DNA from: Pseudoalteromonas lipolytica
GTDB lineage: Bacteria; Pseudomonadota; Gammaproteobacteria; Enterobacterales; Alteromonadaceae
Reading direction: 5' to 3'
NCBI RefSeq assembly: GCF_900116435.1
Contig: NZ_FPAZ01000015.1
Coordinates: forward strand, 1 to 64,000
Length of the DNA: 64,000 nt
In this document: positions 1 through 9,372 of the stretch, one piece after another
How the letters are laid out: every line of letters starts with the position of its first letter
How positions within the stretch are numbered: the stretch's first letter is position 1
Program-made: the position numbers and the translations under genes
Notes under the pieces: model-generated
What the model was told of the DNA's origin: nothing
Databases searched by the model: none
The model's input: only the letters and a program-made list of their open reading frames with translations

Positions 1-324
1 CCAGACATGGTACGCCAAGAGTTATGGGGATTACTACTCGCTTACAACTTAATACGCATAATCATGCTTGATGCAACTAAAGAAGAAGATATCTTGCCTA
101 CTCAATTAAGCTTTAGCCAATCTATGCGGCAGGTAATCGCTTTCTTCATGTTTACGCCAATACATAGTGCAAGTAAGTTACCTGTTCATTATGATGAGTT
201 ACTGACAACACTTAGGTTGTTTATCTTACCCGATAGGCTACCAGACAGGCATTATCCAAGGGTGATAAGAAGGAAACCAAATAAGTATCCTTACAAAAGA
301 AAATGCCAGTCAGCTCTTAACTGA
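1..324 (+). pseudogene. IS4-family transposase, C-terminal part only (cut by window edge)
   Basis: The frame is open from base 1 and ends at 322-324, giving about 107 residues. It begins PDMVRQELWGLLLAYNLIR, which matches the C-terminal catalytic block of IS4-type DDE transposases; the E of QELW is the likely third acidic residue (Y-2-R-3-E-6-K signature). The first two acidic residues would lie left of the window, so whether the element is intact cannot be judged. The stop codon lies inside the right terminal repeat, as is common in compact insertion sequences. Seen: frame and motif. Known: family signature. Not known: whether this copy is active. Confidence 0.8.
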
Positions 325-333
325 CTGGCATTA
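304..333. mobile_element. Right terminal inverted repeat of the IS4-type element
   Basis: A perfect 10-bp inverted repeat (304-313 and 321-330, loop 314-320) overlaps the transposase stop codon. Read on the minus strand from about 333 it starts TAATGCCAGTCAGTTAAGAG, very like the terminal repeat of E. coli IS4 as I remember it. I place the element boundary at about 333. The next bases, ggcgggtttttt at 341-352, look like one arm and U-tract of a terminator whose other arm is missing, which would fit insertion into the terminator of the peroxiredoxin gene. Confidence 0.6.
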
Positions 334-375
334 GCCAATTGGCGGGTTTTTTAATACTTTCAACAAAGGCCTAAA

Positions 376-981
376 TTATAGGTCGCCTTCGTTTTCAGAA
401 AGGAATTTAGCAACACCTTCAGGGCTTGCATCCATACCTTTTTTACCTTCAGTCCAACCTGCTGGACATACTTCACCGTGCTCGCTGTGGAACGCTAGTG
501 CGTCAACCATGCGAAGCATTTCATCAATGTTACGGCCTAATGGTAAATCGTTAACTACTTGGTGACGTACTGTACCTTCTTCGTCGATTAGGAAAGAACC
601 ACGGAAAGCAACACCTGCTTCTGGGTGCTCAACGTCGTACGCTTGACAGATTTCGTGCTTAACGTCTGCAACTAGTGCATATTTAACTTGACCAATACCG
701 CCGTCAGCAACAGCAGTGTTACGCCATGCGTTGTGTGAGAATTGTGAATCGATAGAAACACCGATTACTTCAACGCCACGCTTTTGGAACTCTTCAAAAC
801 GCTTGTCGAAAGCGATTAACTCTGAAGGACATACGAAAGTGAAGTCTAACGGGTAAAAGAAGATAACTGCTTTTTTACCTTTGATAGTGTCTTTTAGGTT
901 GAAGTTTTCAACGATTTCACCGTTACCAAGAACAGCTGCTGCAGTAAAGTCTGGTGCCTGACGGCCAACTAATACACCCAT
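376..981 (-). CDS. Typical 2-Cys peroxiredoxin (AhpC/Prx1 type)
   Basis: A 201-residue thiol peroxidase that reduces hydrogen peroxide and organic peroxides in the cytoplasm using thioredoxin or AhpF-type reductants. The peroxidatic cysteine is Cys51 in DFTFVCPSE and the resolving cysteine is Cys172 in EVCPAGW, so it is a typical 2-Cys enzyme. A GGIG motif is present (94-97), but the C-terminal YF motif of peroxide-sensitive eukaryotic-type enzymes is absent. I chose the ATG at 979-981 because GGAG lies 6 nt upstream; an in-frame TTG four codons earlier overlaps that ribosome site. No ahpF is next to it. It is transcribed alone, away from fadR. Confidence 0.95.
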   Translation of the reverse strand: MGVLVGRQAPDFTAAAVLGNGEIVENFNLKDTIKGKKAVIFFYPLDFTFVCPSELIAFDKRFEEFQKRGVEVIGVSIDSQFSHNAWRNTAVADGGIGQVKYALVADVKHEICQAYDVEHPEAGVAFRGSFLIDEEGTVRHQVVNDLPLGRNIDEMLRMVDALAFHSEHGEVCPAGWTEGKKGMDASPEGVAKFLSENEGDL

Positions 982-1295
982 TTTTATCTCCAAATATTTG
1001 AGTTTATTTCCAATTGCCTACGCAATACTCACATATATATGGTTCCGAAAAAACAAAAACCAAGAGTAAGTATCGATATTTAGCAAGATAGTTTAAAGAG
1101 GTTACAGGCAAATGAACAATCGAAAAAAGCGATATATGCAATCGGAAAAATTGATATAAAAAAGATATGCGCTATGTCTATCGAATTACCTTATGATGCA
1201 GGGTGATTATGAACCCACCTTATTGTTAAATAAATACAAAAAACCCAGCTTAAAGCTGGGTTCTCAAATATAAAAAGGCGCATAACTAAGGGCTG
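982..1295. other. Intergenic region between the peroxiredoxin gene and fadR
   Basis: This 314-bp AT-rich stretch contains the peroxiredoxin promoter region (minus strand) and the fadR terminator at its right end. Repeated GATAT-like words occur at 1118-1187, but they do not fit the spacing of an OxyR site. The longest small frame with a plausible start is 15 codons, which I do not call as a gene. Confidence 0.5.
1240..1262 (-). terminator. Rho-independent terminator of fadR
   Basis: Inverted repeat aacccagctt/aagctgggtt (1242-1262). Read on the minus strand, a run of T follows the stem, and it lies about 35 bp past the fadR stop codon. Confidence 0.85.
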
Positions 1296-2009
1296 TTAGT
1301 CCATAATATCTTCTGGCATATCACCACGGATCTGCTGCCAGATTTCACCCGTTTGATGGCCGTATTTACGCATAAGCGAAATAGCCCCGTCGTGTTCATG
1401 ACGCTCAGCAAGCGAGGTTAAATCTTTATAAAATTGGCGAGCAAGCTCACGTGTACGCGAATCAGAGAAGTAATGGCAACCGATTTTTGAGTAAAAACCT
1501 TTAAAGCCATTTAAGATAAGTACATAGATTCTGTTGTTACCTGCGACAGCAAGTTCATGATGCACTTTGTAATCGTAGTCTGCAAATGCTTGCGCGCTGT
1601 CTTCAAGCTGTTCACTTTGCGATAAAATTTCGATCACGCGTTCAGGTGCTAATTTTATTGCAGCACGAGTGTAAATGGCACTAATGTTAGTGCGAGCCGA
1701 TAGAAGTTGATCGGTAAGCTCTGGCATTTTGTCTTCATCTAGTCGTGCTAACGTCTCTAGAATGTTAAGGCCTGAGGTTTCCCAGAAATTATTAACGCGA
1801 GTTGGTTTACCATGTTGAATCGTTAACCAGCCATCACGCGCCAAACGCTGTAGCACTTCACGCAAAGTGGTACGTGTAACACCTATTAACTCTGACAACT
1901 CTCGTTCTGCTGGAAGAATTGAGCCAGGCGGAAAGTCACCATTCCAAATAGATTCAACAATGTATTCTTCAGCAAAACCTGCTGGACTTTTCGCTTTAAA
2001 AATTCTCAT
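1296..2009 (-). CDS. fadR: Fatty acid metabolism regulator FadR
   Basis: A 237-residue GntR-family regulator, almost the length of E. coli FadR (239). It binds DNA through an N-terminal winged helix (about residues 10-75, with [20 protein letters not shown] very close to the E. coli recognition helix region) and long-chain acyl-CoA through the C-terminal helical domain (about 80-228). It represses fatty acid degradation and activates unsaturated fatty acid synthesis; acyl-CoA releases it from DNA. It is divergent from nhaB, the same arrangement as in E. coli. The start is ATG at 2009. A FadR-like operator overlaps its own probable -10 box (see 2062-2093), suggesting autoregulation. Confidence 0.97.
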   Translation of the reverse strand: MRIFKAKSPAGFAEEYIVESIWNGDFPPGSILPAERELSELIGVTRTTLREVLQRLARDGWLTIQHGKPTRVNNFWETSGLNILETLARLDEDKMPELTDQLLSARTNISAIYTRAAIKLAPERVIEILSQSEQLEDSAQAFADYDYKVHHELAVAGNNRIYVLILNGFKGFYSKIGCHYFSDSRTRELARQFYKDLTSLAERHEHDGAISLMRKYGHQTGEIWQQIRGDMPEDIMD

Positions 2010-2061
2010 TCAATTTCCACTTGAGTTAGCACATACTTCTATCGCACAAAGCGATCAACCC

Positions 2062-2093
2062 ACTGATTGTACCAGATGCTCTGTAACTAACAA
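2062..2093 (-). promoter_or_regulatory. Probable fadR promoter with overlapping FadR-like operator
   Basis: On the minus strand there is TTGTTA (2088-2093), a 16-bp spacer and TACAAT (2066-2071). The -10 box lies inside CTGGTACAATCAGT (2062-2075), which keeps the outer CTGGT and AGT parts of the FadR operator consensus (CTGGTCnGACnAGT) but differs at three inner positions. This is read by eye; the promoter is more secure than the operator. Confidence 0.4.
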
Positions 2094-2294
2094 GTAAAGT
2101 CCATCCAGTGTACATAAAAATCTAAAGATAATAACGAAATAATTAGCCTAGTATTAATAAACCACACTTAAGTTAATAATTAACAATCGTTATCGTACTT
2201 TAGCTATACTAAAATTACACTAACAGCATATTTACTGTTAACGCTAAGTGAATTAACTTATTAGCGTTATCATCCCATCTAATAAGGTACTGCA

Positions 2295-3875
2295 ATGCAG
2301 CAACGAGTTCTGCCGGCAATCTTTAAAAACTTTTTAGGGAATTCGCCACAATGGTATAAATACACCATTCTTGCTTTTTTATTGTTAAATCCGATTTTAT
2401 TTCAATTAAACCCTTATATTGCTGGCTGGGTGCTGGTACTAGAGTTTATTTTTACCCTTGCTATGGCATTAAAATGCTATCCGCTTCAACCCGGTGGACT
2501 TCTGGCGATAGAAGCGATGTTTATTGGAATGACTTCAGCGGGTCAGGTCGAACATGAAATAGTTCAAAATGTGGATGTCATCTTACTGTTGATCTTTATG
2601 GTTGCGGGCATTTACTTTATGAAAGATCTGTTACTGTATATTTTCACTAAGTTAGTTGTCTCAGTTCGCAGTAAAACAGTGCTGTCGCTGTCTTTTACAC
2701 TTGCTGCTGCATTCTTATCTGCATTTCTTGATGCCCTAACTGTCATGGCGGTTGTTATTGCCGTTGCAATGGGTTTTTACAGCATTTACCACAAAGTTGC
2801 TTCGGGGAAAGACTCCTGCAGTGAACATGATATAAACGACGATAATCAAGTGCGTCCTGTCAATCGTCAAGAATTGGAAGAATTTCGGGCATTTTTACGC
2901 AATTTGTTGATGCATGCTTCAATCGGTACTGCATTAGGGGGCGTATGCACCATGGTTGGTGAACCGCAAAATTTAATTATTGCAGAACGTGCTGGCTGGT
3001 TTTTCGGAGAGTTTTTCTTTCGCATGCTCCCCATCACCTTGCCTGTAATGATTGCAGGTGTAGCGACAACTATTCTACTCGAAAAAACGAAGACATTTGG
3101 TTACGGTGCTAAATTGCCAGTTCCTATTCACACCATATTATCTGAGCATGCTAAAAAGCTTGAGAAAAAACGAACAACGCGTGACAAAGTCAATTTGGCT
3201 ATTCAAGCAGTAATAGCGGTGTGGCTCATCATTGGACTTGCTTTACACTTAGCAACCGTCGGGTTAATTGGTTTATCGGTGATTATTTTTGCCACTGCCA
3301 GTGCAGGGATCATTGAAGAGCACCAATTAGGAAAAGCATTTGAAGAAGCACTCCCCTTTACCGCTCTGCTGTGTGTATTCTTTTCAATTGTTGCAGTAAT
3401 AATCGACCAACATTTGTTTACGCCGGTTATCAGTTGGGTGCTGACATTTGAAGGGCAGTTACAATTGGTGATGTTCTTTATTGCGAATGGATTACTTTCT
3501 ATGGTGAGCGATAATGTTTTTGTTGGTACAGTTTATATTAATGAAGTCGCTGCCGCGTTAGAGGCGGGGCAAATCAGCCGTGATCAATTTGATTTGTTAG
3601 CCGTTGCAATTAATACAGGGACTAACTTGCCTAGTGTGGCGACACCAAATGGTCAAGCTGCATTTTTATTTTTACTCACCTCGACACTTGCCCCCGTGCT
3701 CAGGCTTTCTTACGGACGAATGGTCTTTATGGCACTACCCTATACAATCGTATTGACTGTTGTAGGTTTAAGTATGACGTTATTTAGTTTGTCTGATATG
3801 ACTGAATTACTCTATCAATGGGGACTTATTCAACACCATTCGGGTGGATTACCTGGCTCATTAGGCGGTCACTAA
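2295..3875 (+). CDS. nhaB: Na+/H+ antiporter NhaB
   Basis: A 526-residue inner-membrane sodium/proton antiporter of the NhaB family (E. coli enzyme 513 residues), which removes sodium from the cytoplasm at neutral to alkaline pH. Around twelve hydrophobic segments are visible; the conserved stretches [20 protein letters not shown] (about 44-63) and [16 protein letters not shown] (about 139-154) match the family closely. A charged loop at about 168-200 separates two halves. The ATG at 2295 follows AAGG. It is divergent from fadR. A sodium antiporter fits a marine organism. Confidence 0.96.
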   Translation: MQQRVLPAIFKNFLGNSPQWYKYTILAFLLLNPILFQLNPYIAGWVLVLEFIFTLAMALKCYPLQPGGLLAIEAMFIGMTSAGQVEHEIVQNVDVILLLIFMVAGIYFMKDLLLYIFTKLVVSVRSKTVLSLSFTLAAAFLSAFLDALTVMAVVIAVAMGFYSIYHKVASGKDSCSEHDINDDNQVRPVNRQELEEFRAFLRNLLMHASIGTALGGVCTMVGEPQNLIIAERAGWFFGEFFFRMLPITLPVMIAGVATTILLEKTKTFGYGAKLPVPIHTILSEHAKKLEKKRTTRDKVNLAIQAVIAVWLIIGLALHLATVGLIGLSVIIFATASAGIIEEHQLGKAFEEALPFTALLCVFFSIVAVIIDQHLFTPVISWVLTFEGQLQLVMFFIANGLLSMVSDNVFVGTVYINEVAAALEAGQISRDQFDLLAVAINTGTNLPSVATPNGQAAFLFLLTSTLAPVLRLSYGRMVFMALPYTIVLTVVGLSMTLFSLSDMTELLYQWGLIQHHSGGLPGSLGGH

Positions 3876-3887
3876 TAAGCAATGTAT

Positions 3888-3917
3888 AGCGAGCAGCATA
3901 CAATGTGCTCGCTTTTA
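3888..3917 (+). terminator. Terminator after nhaB
   Basis: Stem agcgagca (3888-3895) pairs with tgctcgct (3906-3913), followed by tttt. It lies 12 bp past the nhaB stop and also sits between the convergent nhaB and tyrA genes. Confidence 0.75.
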
Positions 3918-3931
3918 CTTATGCGACAGTG

Positions 3932-5056
3932 TTAATCAAGCACTTTAGCATCATTCGCTTTATTCAATAAGCTACGACTTTGTGTCAAGAAATGTGCCGT
4001 TGCATCTGAAAAATACGCTTTAGCTTCTGCAAAGGCATCTATAAGAGCGGCTTTATCACCCGCTTTTAATTTTTCTAATGTTTGCGCAAACGTATCTTGG
4101 TAGTTAGCCAATAAGGCTTCGACATCATCAAATTGCGCAAGCATAATATCAGAGTAAAGCTCTGGCGATTGCGCAAATAAACGACCAACCATCATGAGCT
4201 CTAGCTGATAAATGGGTGATGAACAACTTCTCAATTCTGCGAGTGTATGACTTTGTTTTGCTAAAAACTGACCATAAACAAAAGTCGTTAAGTGGCGCAT
4301 GACCTGGATAATTTGCATTGCTTCATCATGCTTTTTAGCATCCATTTCCACTACCTGACAGCCCCACACTTGTAATTGTGCCAATAATCCTTGCGCAACT
4401 TCATGATTACGTCCTTCACATACCACAACAGTCTGCTTTACCCAATGAGATATATCGGGGCCAAACATTGGGTGTAAACCAACAACAGGGCCTGAATGAG
4501 CTGCCATTAATGCTTTTAATGGCTTTTGCTTCACCGAGGTTATATCAACCAATAAACACTCATCATCAAGCGTTGGTAATGCAGCTACTACCTGTTCTAA
4601 CGCATTGATTGGCACACTCACTAACACCAGCTTTGCGCCTGCTAAAATAGCTTCACTATCAGCCTGCTGTTGTTTATCTAAAATACGGACTTCATACCCA
4701 GAACGAATAAATTGTTGGGCAAATAATTGCCCCATAGCCCCTTGACCACCCACAATGACAATCGGAGATAGCTGAGGAGCAGAACAGGCCAAGCTCCCTT
4801 GCTGATTTTGATACGCTTCTCGCATCATACGACGCAGGATATCTTCAACAAGCTCAGGGTTAACGCCTTGACTCATTGCCTCTTGGCGACGAGCTGCCAG
4901 CAAATCGGCTTCACGGTCGGGCGCATGTAATGGCGCCCCTGTTTGCTGCTTAATAGCCCCTATTTGTTCTGTAATACCATTACGCTTTGCTAATAACGCG
5001 ACTAATTGCGCGTCACATTCATCGATCCCTGCTCTTAATTCTGCTAGCTTATCCAC
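3932..5056 (-). CDS. tyrA: Bifunctional chorismate mutase / prephenate dehydrogenase TyrA
   Basis: A 374-residue cytoplasmic enzyme of tyrosine biosynthesis. Residues about 1-90 form an AroQ-type chorismate mutase (chorismate to prephenate; note LRAGIDECDAQLVALLAKR). Residues about 95-370 form the NAD-dependent prephenate dehydrogenase with a Rossmann start VIVGGQGAMGQLFAQQF and the active-site region GLHPMFGPD. The start is GTG at 5056, with GAGG 10 nt upstream; no better ATG is nearby. No pheA or aroF is adjacent in the window, unlike the usual enteric order. Feedback inhibition by tyrosine is known for the family. Confidence 0.96.
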   Translation of the reverse strand: MDKLAELRAGIDECDAQLVALLAKRNGITEQIGAIKQQTGAPLHAPDREADLLAARRQEAMSQGVNPELVEDILRRMMREAYQNQQGSLACSAPQLSPIVIVGGQGAMGQLFAQQFIRSGYEVRILDKQQQADSEAILAGAKLVLVSVPINALEQVVAALPTLDDECLLVDITSVKQKPLKALMAAHSGPVVGLHPMFGPDISHWVKQTVVVCEGRNHEVAQGLLAQLQVWGCQVVEMDAKKHDEAMQIIQVMRHLTTFVYGQFLAKQSHTLAELRSCSSPIYQLELMMVGRLFAQSPELYSDIMLAQFDDVEALLANYQDTFAQTLEKLKAGDKAALIDAFAEAKAYFSDATAHFLTQSRSLLNKANDAKVLD

Positions 5057-5124
5057 TGTTACTACACCTCAAACCCAAAACGTAAACTAAAATATACAAA
5101 AAAGTAAACCTTTTAATACGAAAT

Positions 5125-5153
5125 ATAGTACCAGCATAAGCAGCAAAGTACAA
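5125..5153 (-). promoter_or_regulatory. Probable tyrA promoter
   Basis: On the minus strand TTGTAC (5148-5153), a 17-bp spacer and TACTAT (5125-5130), about 70 bp before the tyrA GTG start. Read by eye. Confidence 0.45.
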
Positions 5154-5330
5154 AGTCCTTGGGCTAATCACGCAGGGGAAATACGCCAGTTCAAATATTG
5201 CTGTACGGGAATTATTGAAAGAGGTGTGAAAAGTAAAATAAGAAGAAGCCAGCTAATTTCAATCCACAATAATGCTTCATCATTTTGAGGGATTAAACCT
5301 CTCGCTACCTGCGTTAAAAATGTCTGATTT

Positions 5331-5390
5331 ATGACTGCATGGATGCAGAAGGTAGAGCAATGCAGGAGCTATTGCCGAGAATGACTAAAT
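5331..5390. repeat. Possible dispersed-repeat remnant
   Basis: The segment contains ctgcatggatgcag (an inverted repeat around gg at 5335-5348), then a second atgca word and a short GC-rich tail. From memory, similar intergenic sequences recur in Pseudoalteromonas and Shewanella genomes, but only one copy was noticed in this window. Confidence 0.25.
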
Positions 5391-5490
5391 AACGACATTT
5401 TTGCCTTGTTATCAATGACGTTTTATCGCTTCAAAACTGCTCTCTTAATTAAGCGAATTAATACAATAGAAAAATTGTTCCCTTAAAACC

Positions 5491-5529
5491 AAAACGGGTT
5501 GCAACCCGAAGGCTGCAACCCGTTTTTTT
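5491..5529. terminator. Terminator of the rpsP-rimM-trmD-rplS operon
   Basis: A 10-bp stem, acgggttgca with tgcaacccgt, flanked by A-rich and T-rich runs on either side, so it can act in both directions. It lies just past the rplS stop on the minus strand. Confidence 0.85.
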
Positions 5530-5551
5530 TTGCGTTGATAAACAGCGCGTA

Positions 5552-5911
5552 TTAGTTAAGTTTTTCTCTAATACGTGCAGATTTACCAGAACGCTCACGT
5601 AGATAGTAAAGCTTCGCACGGCGAACTGCACCGCGACGCTTAACTGTTACGCTGTCGATAAGAGGGCTGTGCGTTTGGAATACACGCTCAACACCTTCAC
5701 CGCTCGAGATTTTACGAACTGTGAAAGCTGAGTGAAGACCACGATTACGCTTAGCGATTACAACACCTTCAAAGGCCTGTAGACGCTCTTTGTTACCTTC
5801 TTTTACACGTACCTGTACAACTACTGTATCACCAGCGCCGAATGCTGGTACGTCTGTTTTAAGCTGCTCTTCTTCAAGCGCTTTAATAATATTTTGGTTT
5901 ACTTTTGCCAT
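5552..5911 (-). CDS. rplS: 50S ribosomal protein L19
   Basis: A 119-residue protein of the large ribosomal subunit located at the 30S-50S interface. The core ([52 protein letters not shown]) is nearly identical to E. coli L19. The N-terminus is a few residues longer. I use the ATG at 5911 (MAKVNQ) rather than the in-frame GTG 12 nt earlier, because that GTG forms part of the likely ribosome-binding stretch. It is the last gene of the rpsP operon, 33 bp after trmD. Confidence 0.97.
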   Translation of the reverse strand: MAKVNQNIIKALEEEQLKTDVPAFGAGDTVVVQVRVKEGNKERLQAFEGVVIAKRNRGLHSAFTVRKISSGEGVERVFQTHSPLIDSVTVKRRGAVRRAKLYYLRERSGKSARIREKLN

Positions 5912-5944
5912 TATATTTCTCACTTTCCTAGGTGTAACTGTCTT

Positions 5945-6712
5945 CTAGCCACAAGCTTGTTGGTACTCTTGCTTGAATTCTGCAAGAAGTGCCGCTTGCT
6001 CCTCAGTCAGAGCTAGGTTATGCAACAAGTCAGGACGACGTAACCAAGTTCTACCTAATGACTGCTTTAAGCGCCATTTAGCAATTTCTTGGTGGTTTCC
6101 GCTGAGCAATACAGCAGGCACCTGTTTATCATCCAATGTTTCTGGCCGTGTATAGTGAGGACAATCAAGCAATCCATCCGAAAATGAATCTTGCTCTGCT
6201 GACTGATTGTGACCTAGTACACCAGGCACTAATCGCGCAACAGCGTCAATTAATGTCATAGCGGGTAGTTCACCACCACTCAGAATAAAATCACCTATTG
6301 ACCATTCTTCGTCAACATATGACTCTATGATTCGCTCATCTATACCTTCATAGCGACCGGCAATCAAAATCAGTTTATCGGAATTGGCTAATTCAGCCGC
6401 ACCTTGCTGATCTAATTTGCGCCCTTGCGGGGACATATAAATTACTTTTGCACCATCGCCTGCCGCTTTTTTAGCGTCAAGGATGGCTTGTTTCAATGGT
6501 TCAACCATCATCAACATGCCGGGACCGCCCCCATAAGGACGATCATCCACGGTTCTATGCTTATCAGTAGCGTAGTCACGTGGATTCCAGCAGTTAAAGT
6601 CAATTAAACCATTTTTAACTGCGCGACCTGTTACCCCTTGAGTGGTAATAGCATCAAACATGTCCGGGAAAAGGCTTATCACCCCTACCCATAACGAACT
6701 CGTTTGTGACAT
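5945..6712 (-). CDS. trmD: tRNA (guanine-37-N1)-methyltransferase TrmD
   Basis: A 255-residue SPOUT-class enzyme that uses S-adenosylmethionine to methylate G37 next to the anticodon, preventing +1 frameshifts. The trefoil-knot SAM site is visible in the [21 protein letters not shown] and [15 protein letters not shown] blocks (about 86-145). Start ISLFPDMF is typical. The ATG overlaps the rimM stop by one base (TAATG), so translation is probably coupled. Third gene of the operon. Confidence 0.98.
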   Translation of the reverse strand: MSQTSSLWVGVISLFPDMFDAITTQGVTGRAVKNGLIDFNCWNPRDYATDKHRTVDDRPYGGGPGMLMMVEPLKQAILDAKKAAGDGAKVIYMSPQGRKLDQQGAAELANSDKLILIAGRYEGIDERIIESYVDEEWSIGDFILSGGELPAMTLIDAVARLVPGVLGHNQSAEQDSFSDGLLDCPHYTRPETLDDKQVPAVLLSGNHQEIAKWRLKQSLGRTWLRRPDLLHNLALTEEQAALLAEFKQEYQQACG

Positions 6713-7245
6713 TAAAACCCTGGGTCCCAGTCTACGGTAATTTCTCTTGCTTCGTGTTTAACTTCTTTAATAACAGAGTCTGTTAAAAAAGGAATTAAAC
6801 GCTCAGCTTGGCCAAATGCATCTTTTTTGTTTGCTTTCACAACCAAAACATCATTTGAACCTGTCTCCATTAGGTCATCAACCGTGCCTAAGTCGTAACC
6901 TTTATCGGTTACAACAGACATGCCAATGAGATCTCGCCAATAGAATTCACCTTGCGGTAATTCTGGTAGTTGCGCCGCGTCAACAGAGATTTCAACATTG
7001 GTGAAAGCCATTGCTTGGTCTCGATCGTTTACTTGCGCAACTTTAGCGATAAAGCCTTTGTTGTGGCGACGCCAGTCGACCACCTCTAAGGTCTGCCATT
7101 TACCTTGTTGCCCTATCAACCATGGGCTGAAATCGAAGATCCCTTCGGGATCATCAGTAAATGAATGCACCTTAAGCCAGCCCTTTATACCATAGGGGGC
7201 GCCGAGCTTTCCTACAACAATTATCGAGGTGTTCTCTTGACTCAT
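6712..7245 (-). CDS. rimM: Ribosome maturation factor RimM
   Basis: A 177-residue 16S rRNA processing factor for 30S subunit assembly; it binds S19 and helps mature the 3' domain. The N-terminal RimM domain (about 9-92, starting [20 protein letters not shown]) and the C-terminal PRC-barrel domain (about 98-175, with [11 protein letters not shown] and RLIPFL) are both complete. It lies 17 bp after rpsP and overlaps trmD by one base. Confidence 0.98.
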   Translation of the reverse strand: MSQENTSIIVVGKLGAPYGIKGWLKVHSFTDDPEGIFDFSPWLIGQQGKWQTLEVVDWRRHNKGFIAKVAQVNDRDQAMAFTNVEISVDAAQLPELPQGEFYWRDLIGMSVVTDKGYDLGTVDDLMETGSNDVLVVKANKKDAFGQAERLIPFLTDSVIKEVKHEAREITVDWDPGF

Positions 7246-7262
7246 GGTTACACTTACGCCTA

Positions 7263-7511
7263 TTAAGCCGCTTTACGAGCGTCTTTAACTAATTTAGCTA
7301 CGCGATCTGAAAGAGATGCGCCTTGACCTACCCAGTGTTCAACACGAGATAAATCTAAACGTACTTTTTCTTCCTGACCAGAAGCGATTGGGTTAAAGAA
7401 ACCTACTTTCTCGATGAAGCGACCGTCACGCGAGAAACGGCTATCCGCAACCACAATTTGATAGAAAGGGCGTTTTTTAGCGCCACCACGTTGCAAACGA
7501 ATAGTTACCAT
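7263..7511 (-). CDS. rpsP: 30S ribosomal protein S16
   Basis: An 82-residue small-subunit protein needed for 30S assembly. The start [20 protein letters not shown] is the standard S16 N-terminus. It is the first gene of the rpsP-rimM-trmD-rplS operon, with GAGG before the ATG and a good promoter and leader hairpin upstream (7556-7606). Confidence 0.98.
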   Translation of the reverse strand: MVTIRLQRGGAKKRPFYQIVVADSRFSRDGRFIEKVGFFNPIASGQEEKVRLDLSRVEHWVGQGASLSDRVAKLVKDARKAA

Positions 7512-7555
7512 ACCGTCCTCTAAATAGATTGACTGTTTTCATTAATAAGATTTAC

Positions 7556-7606
7556 TCCCCAGTACGGGGAGCTGGGGAATTGTACGAGTTTTTTGCAACA
7601 TTGCAA
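7556..7606 (-). promoter_or_regulatory. rpsP operon promoter and leader hairpin
   Basis: Minus strand: TTGCAA (7601-7606), 16-bp spacer, TACAAT (7579-7584). Just downstream the transcript can fold ccccag/ctgggg (about 7556-7578), a small leader hairpin without a T-run. Such a leader could influence expression, but that is only inference. Confidence 0.55.
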
Positions 7607-7702
7607 GTAAGAAGTGATGCAAAATGTAAGTTTAGTTGATTAAACACTGATCTGTGCGTTAAATCTTACATTTGCGCCTAAGTTCGGCATAATTTATCCA
7701 TT

Positions 7703-7729
7703 AAAAAAGGAGCTATTTGCTCCTTTTTT
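7703..7729. terminator. Terminator after ffh
   Basis: Stem aaaaaaggagc/gctcctttttt around a 5-nt loop, 23 bp past the ffh stop codon on the minus strand; symmetric enough to work on both strands. Confidence 0.85.
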
Positions 7730-7752
7730 ACACGAAACGGACTTTTTGAAAA

Positions 7753-9129
7753 TTAAAACTTAGGTCCGCCACCCATCATACCTGGTGGTAACATCCCTTT
7801 CATGCCGCGCATCATTTTCATCATGCCGCCTTTACCTTTCATTTTCTTCATCATCTTTTGCATCTGCGTAAATTGCTTAAGCAATTTATTGATTTCTTGT
7901 ACTTGAGTACCAGAACCCGCTGCAATACGTTTTTTACGTGAGCCTTTAATGATTTCAGGGCGGGCGCGTTCTTTTGGCGTCATTGAGTTAATAATCGCCT
8001 CCATTTGCACAAATGTTTTATCACCCATTTGCCCTTTTACTGCATCGGGTAAATTTTGCATACCTGGCAATTTATCAAGCATCGACATCATACCGCCCAT
8101 GTTTTTCATTTGGCGCAGCTGCTCAGCAAAATCATCAAGTGTAAAGCCATCGCCTTTAAATACTTTTTCAGCAACTTTAGCGGCTTTCTCCTTGTCGACT
8201 TTCATTTCGACTTCTTCGATCAATGAAAGTACATCACCCATGCCTAGAATACGCGACGCTATACGGTCAGGATGGAATGGTTCAAGAGCATCGGTGCGCT
8301 CACCCACACCCATGAACTTAATCGGCTTACCGGTGATATGGCGAATAGATAAAGCAGCACCACCACGGGCATCACCATCAGTTTTCGTTAGAATCACACC
8401 ACTGAGTGGTAATGCTTCATCAAACGCTTTTGCTGTATTTGCAGCATCTTGACCTGTCATTGCGTCAACAACAAATAAGGTCTCAATAGGATTAATCGCA
8501 CTGTGTAGTGCCTTGATTTCATCCATCATGTCGCTGTCAACGTGCAAACGGCCCGCTGTATCAACTAAAACAACGTCAATAAACTTTTTCTTCGCGTGGG
8601 CAATCGCATTACTGGCAATATCAACAGGCTTTTGCGAAATATCACTTGGGAAAAACTCAACCCCTACTTCAGTAGCTAGAGTTTCAAGCTGTTTGATTGC
8701 CGCAGGACGATATACGTCAGCACTCACCACAAGCACAGATTTCTTTTTGCGTTCTTTTAAGAACTTAGCAAGTTTACCCACACTGGTCGTTTTACCGGCA
8801 CCTTGTAAACCCGCCATCATCACAACTGCTGGCGGCTGCGCATTCAGGCTTAGCTCTTCATTTGCTTCGCCCATGGCTTTTTCAAGCTCTTCACGAACGA
8901 TTTTAATGAACACTTGGCCTGGACTTAAGCTTTTAGTTACTTCAACGCCAACTGCGCGTTCTTTAACTTGCTTAACAAAATCACGAACAACGGGTAACGC
9001 AACATCCGCTTCCAAAAATGCCATGCGGACTTCACGTAATGTATCTTTAATATTGTCTTCAGTTAAGCGTCCGCGGCCACTGATATTTTTTAAGGTTTTA
9101 CCTAAGCGTTCTTGGAGATTCTCAAACAT
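7753..9129 (-). CDS. ffh: Signal recognition particle protein Ffh (SRP54)
   Basis: A 458-residue GTPase that binds 4.5S RNA and signal sequences of nascent membrane proteins and docks them to FtsY. An N-terminal helical domain (1-90) is followed by the G domain with GLQGAGKTT (about 107-115), DTAGRLHVD and TKTDGDARGG, and then the methionine-rich M domain (about 300-458), which ends in a run of Met/Gly/Lys (KKMKGKGGMMKMMRG). Length fits the family (E. coli 453). It is divergent from ypjD, the conserved enteric arrangement. Confidence 0.98.
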   Translation of the reverse strand: MFENLQERLGKTLKNISGRGRLTEDNIKDTLREVRMAFLEADVALPVVRDFVKQVKERAVGVEVTKSLSPGQVFIKIVREELEKAMGEANEELSLNAQPPAVVMMAGLQGAGKTTSVGKLAKFLKERKKKSVLVVSADVYRPAAIKQLETLATEVGVEFFPSDISQKPVDIASNAIAHAKKKFIDVVLVDTAGRLHVDSDMMDEIKALHSAINPIETLFVVDAMTGQDAANTAKAFDEALPLSGVILTKTDGDARGGAALSIRHITGKPIKFMGVGERTDALEPFHPDRIASRILGMGDVLSLIEEVEMKVDKEKAAKVAEKVFKGDGFTLDDFAEQLRQMKNMGGMMSMLDKLPGMQNLPDAVKGQMGDKTFVQMEAIINSMTPKERARPEIIKGSRKKRIAAGSGTQVQEINKLLKQFTQMQKMMKKMKGKGGMMKMMRGMKGMLPPGMMGGGPKF

Positions 9130-9372
9130 GTAAAGGTTCCGATAAAACGTGTTTCACCTGTAAAGCGCGCAAAAAACACAATTTAAGTTGCAATACAGGC
9201 AATATTAAATTTCAATTCCTAGCAGTATACCGTAAATGGTGGTCGACAATACAGTGTTCAAGTGCGCTGTTTGAGTTTCTTTTTACAAACTCTATGCTTT
9301 TGCCTTGCTATAAAATACAATGGCATCAATGAGACAAGGATTTATTGATATAAATTAAGTGGCCAAAACACG

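Larger units (their letters stand above)
5057..5551. other. Gene-free region between tyrA and rplS
   Basis: 495 bp with no convincing gene. It contains a probable tyrA promoter on the minus strand (5125-5153), a segment with small inverted repeats at about 5331-5390, and the terminator of the rplS operon at 5491-5529. The middle (5160-5480) shows short, stop-interrupted frames only and may be decayed sequence. Confidence 0.5.

Noticed and set aside
1111..1158. 15-codon frame MNNRKKRYMQ...
   Set aside because: Too short, ribosome site too far away, and it lies in the promoter region of the peroxiredoxin gene.
1060..1200. Possible OxyR site before the peroxiredoxin gene
   Set aside because: ATAG/CTAT-like words are present but not at the 7-bp spacings of the OxyR consensus.
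8513..9133. 206-codon plus-strand frame opposite ffh
   Set aside because: It is the antisense shadow of a highly conserved gene, has no ribosome site and codes for low-complexity Ser/Thr-rich sequence.
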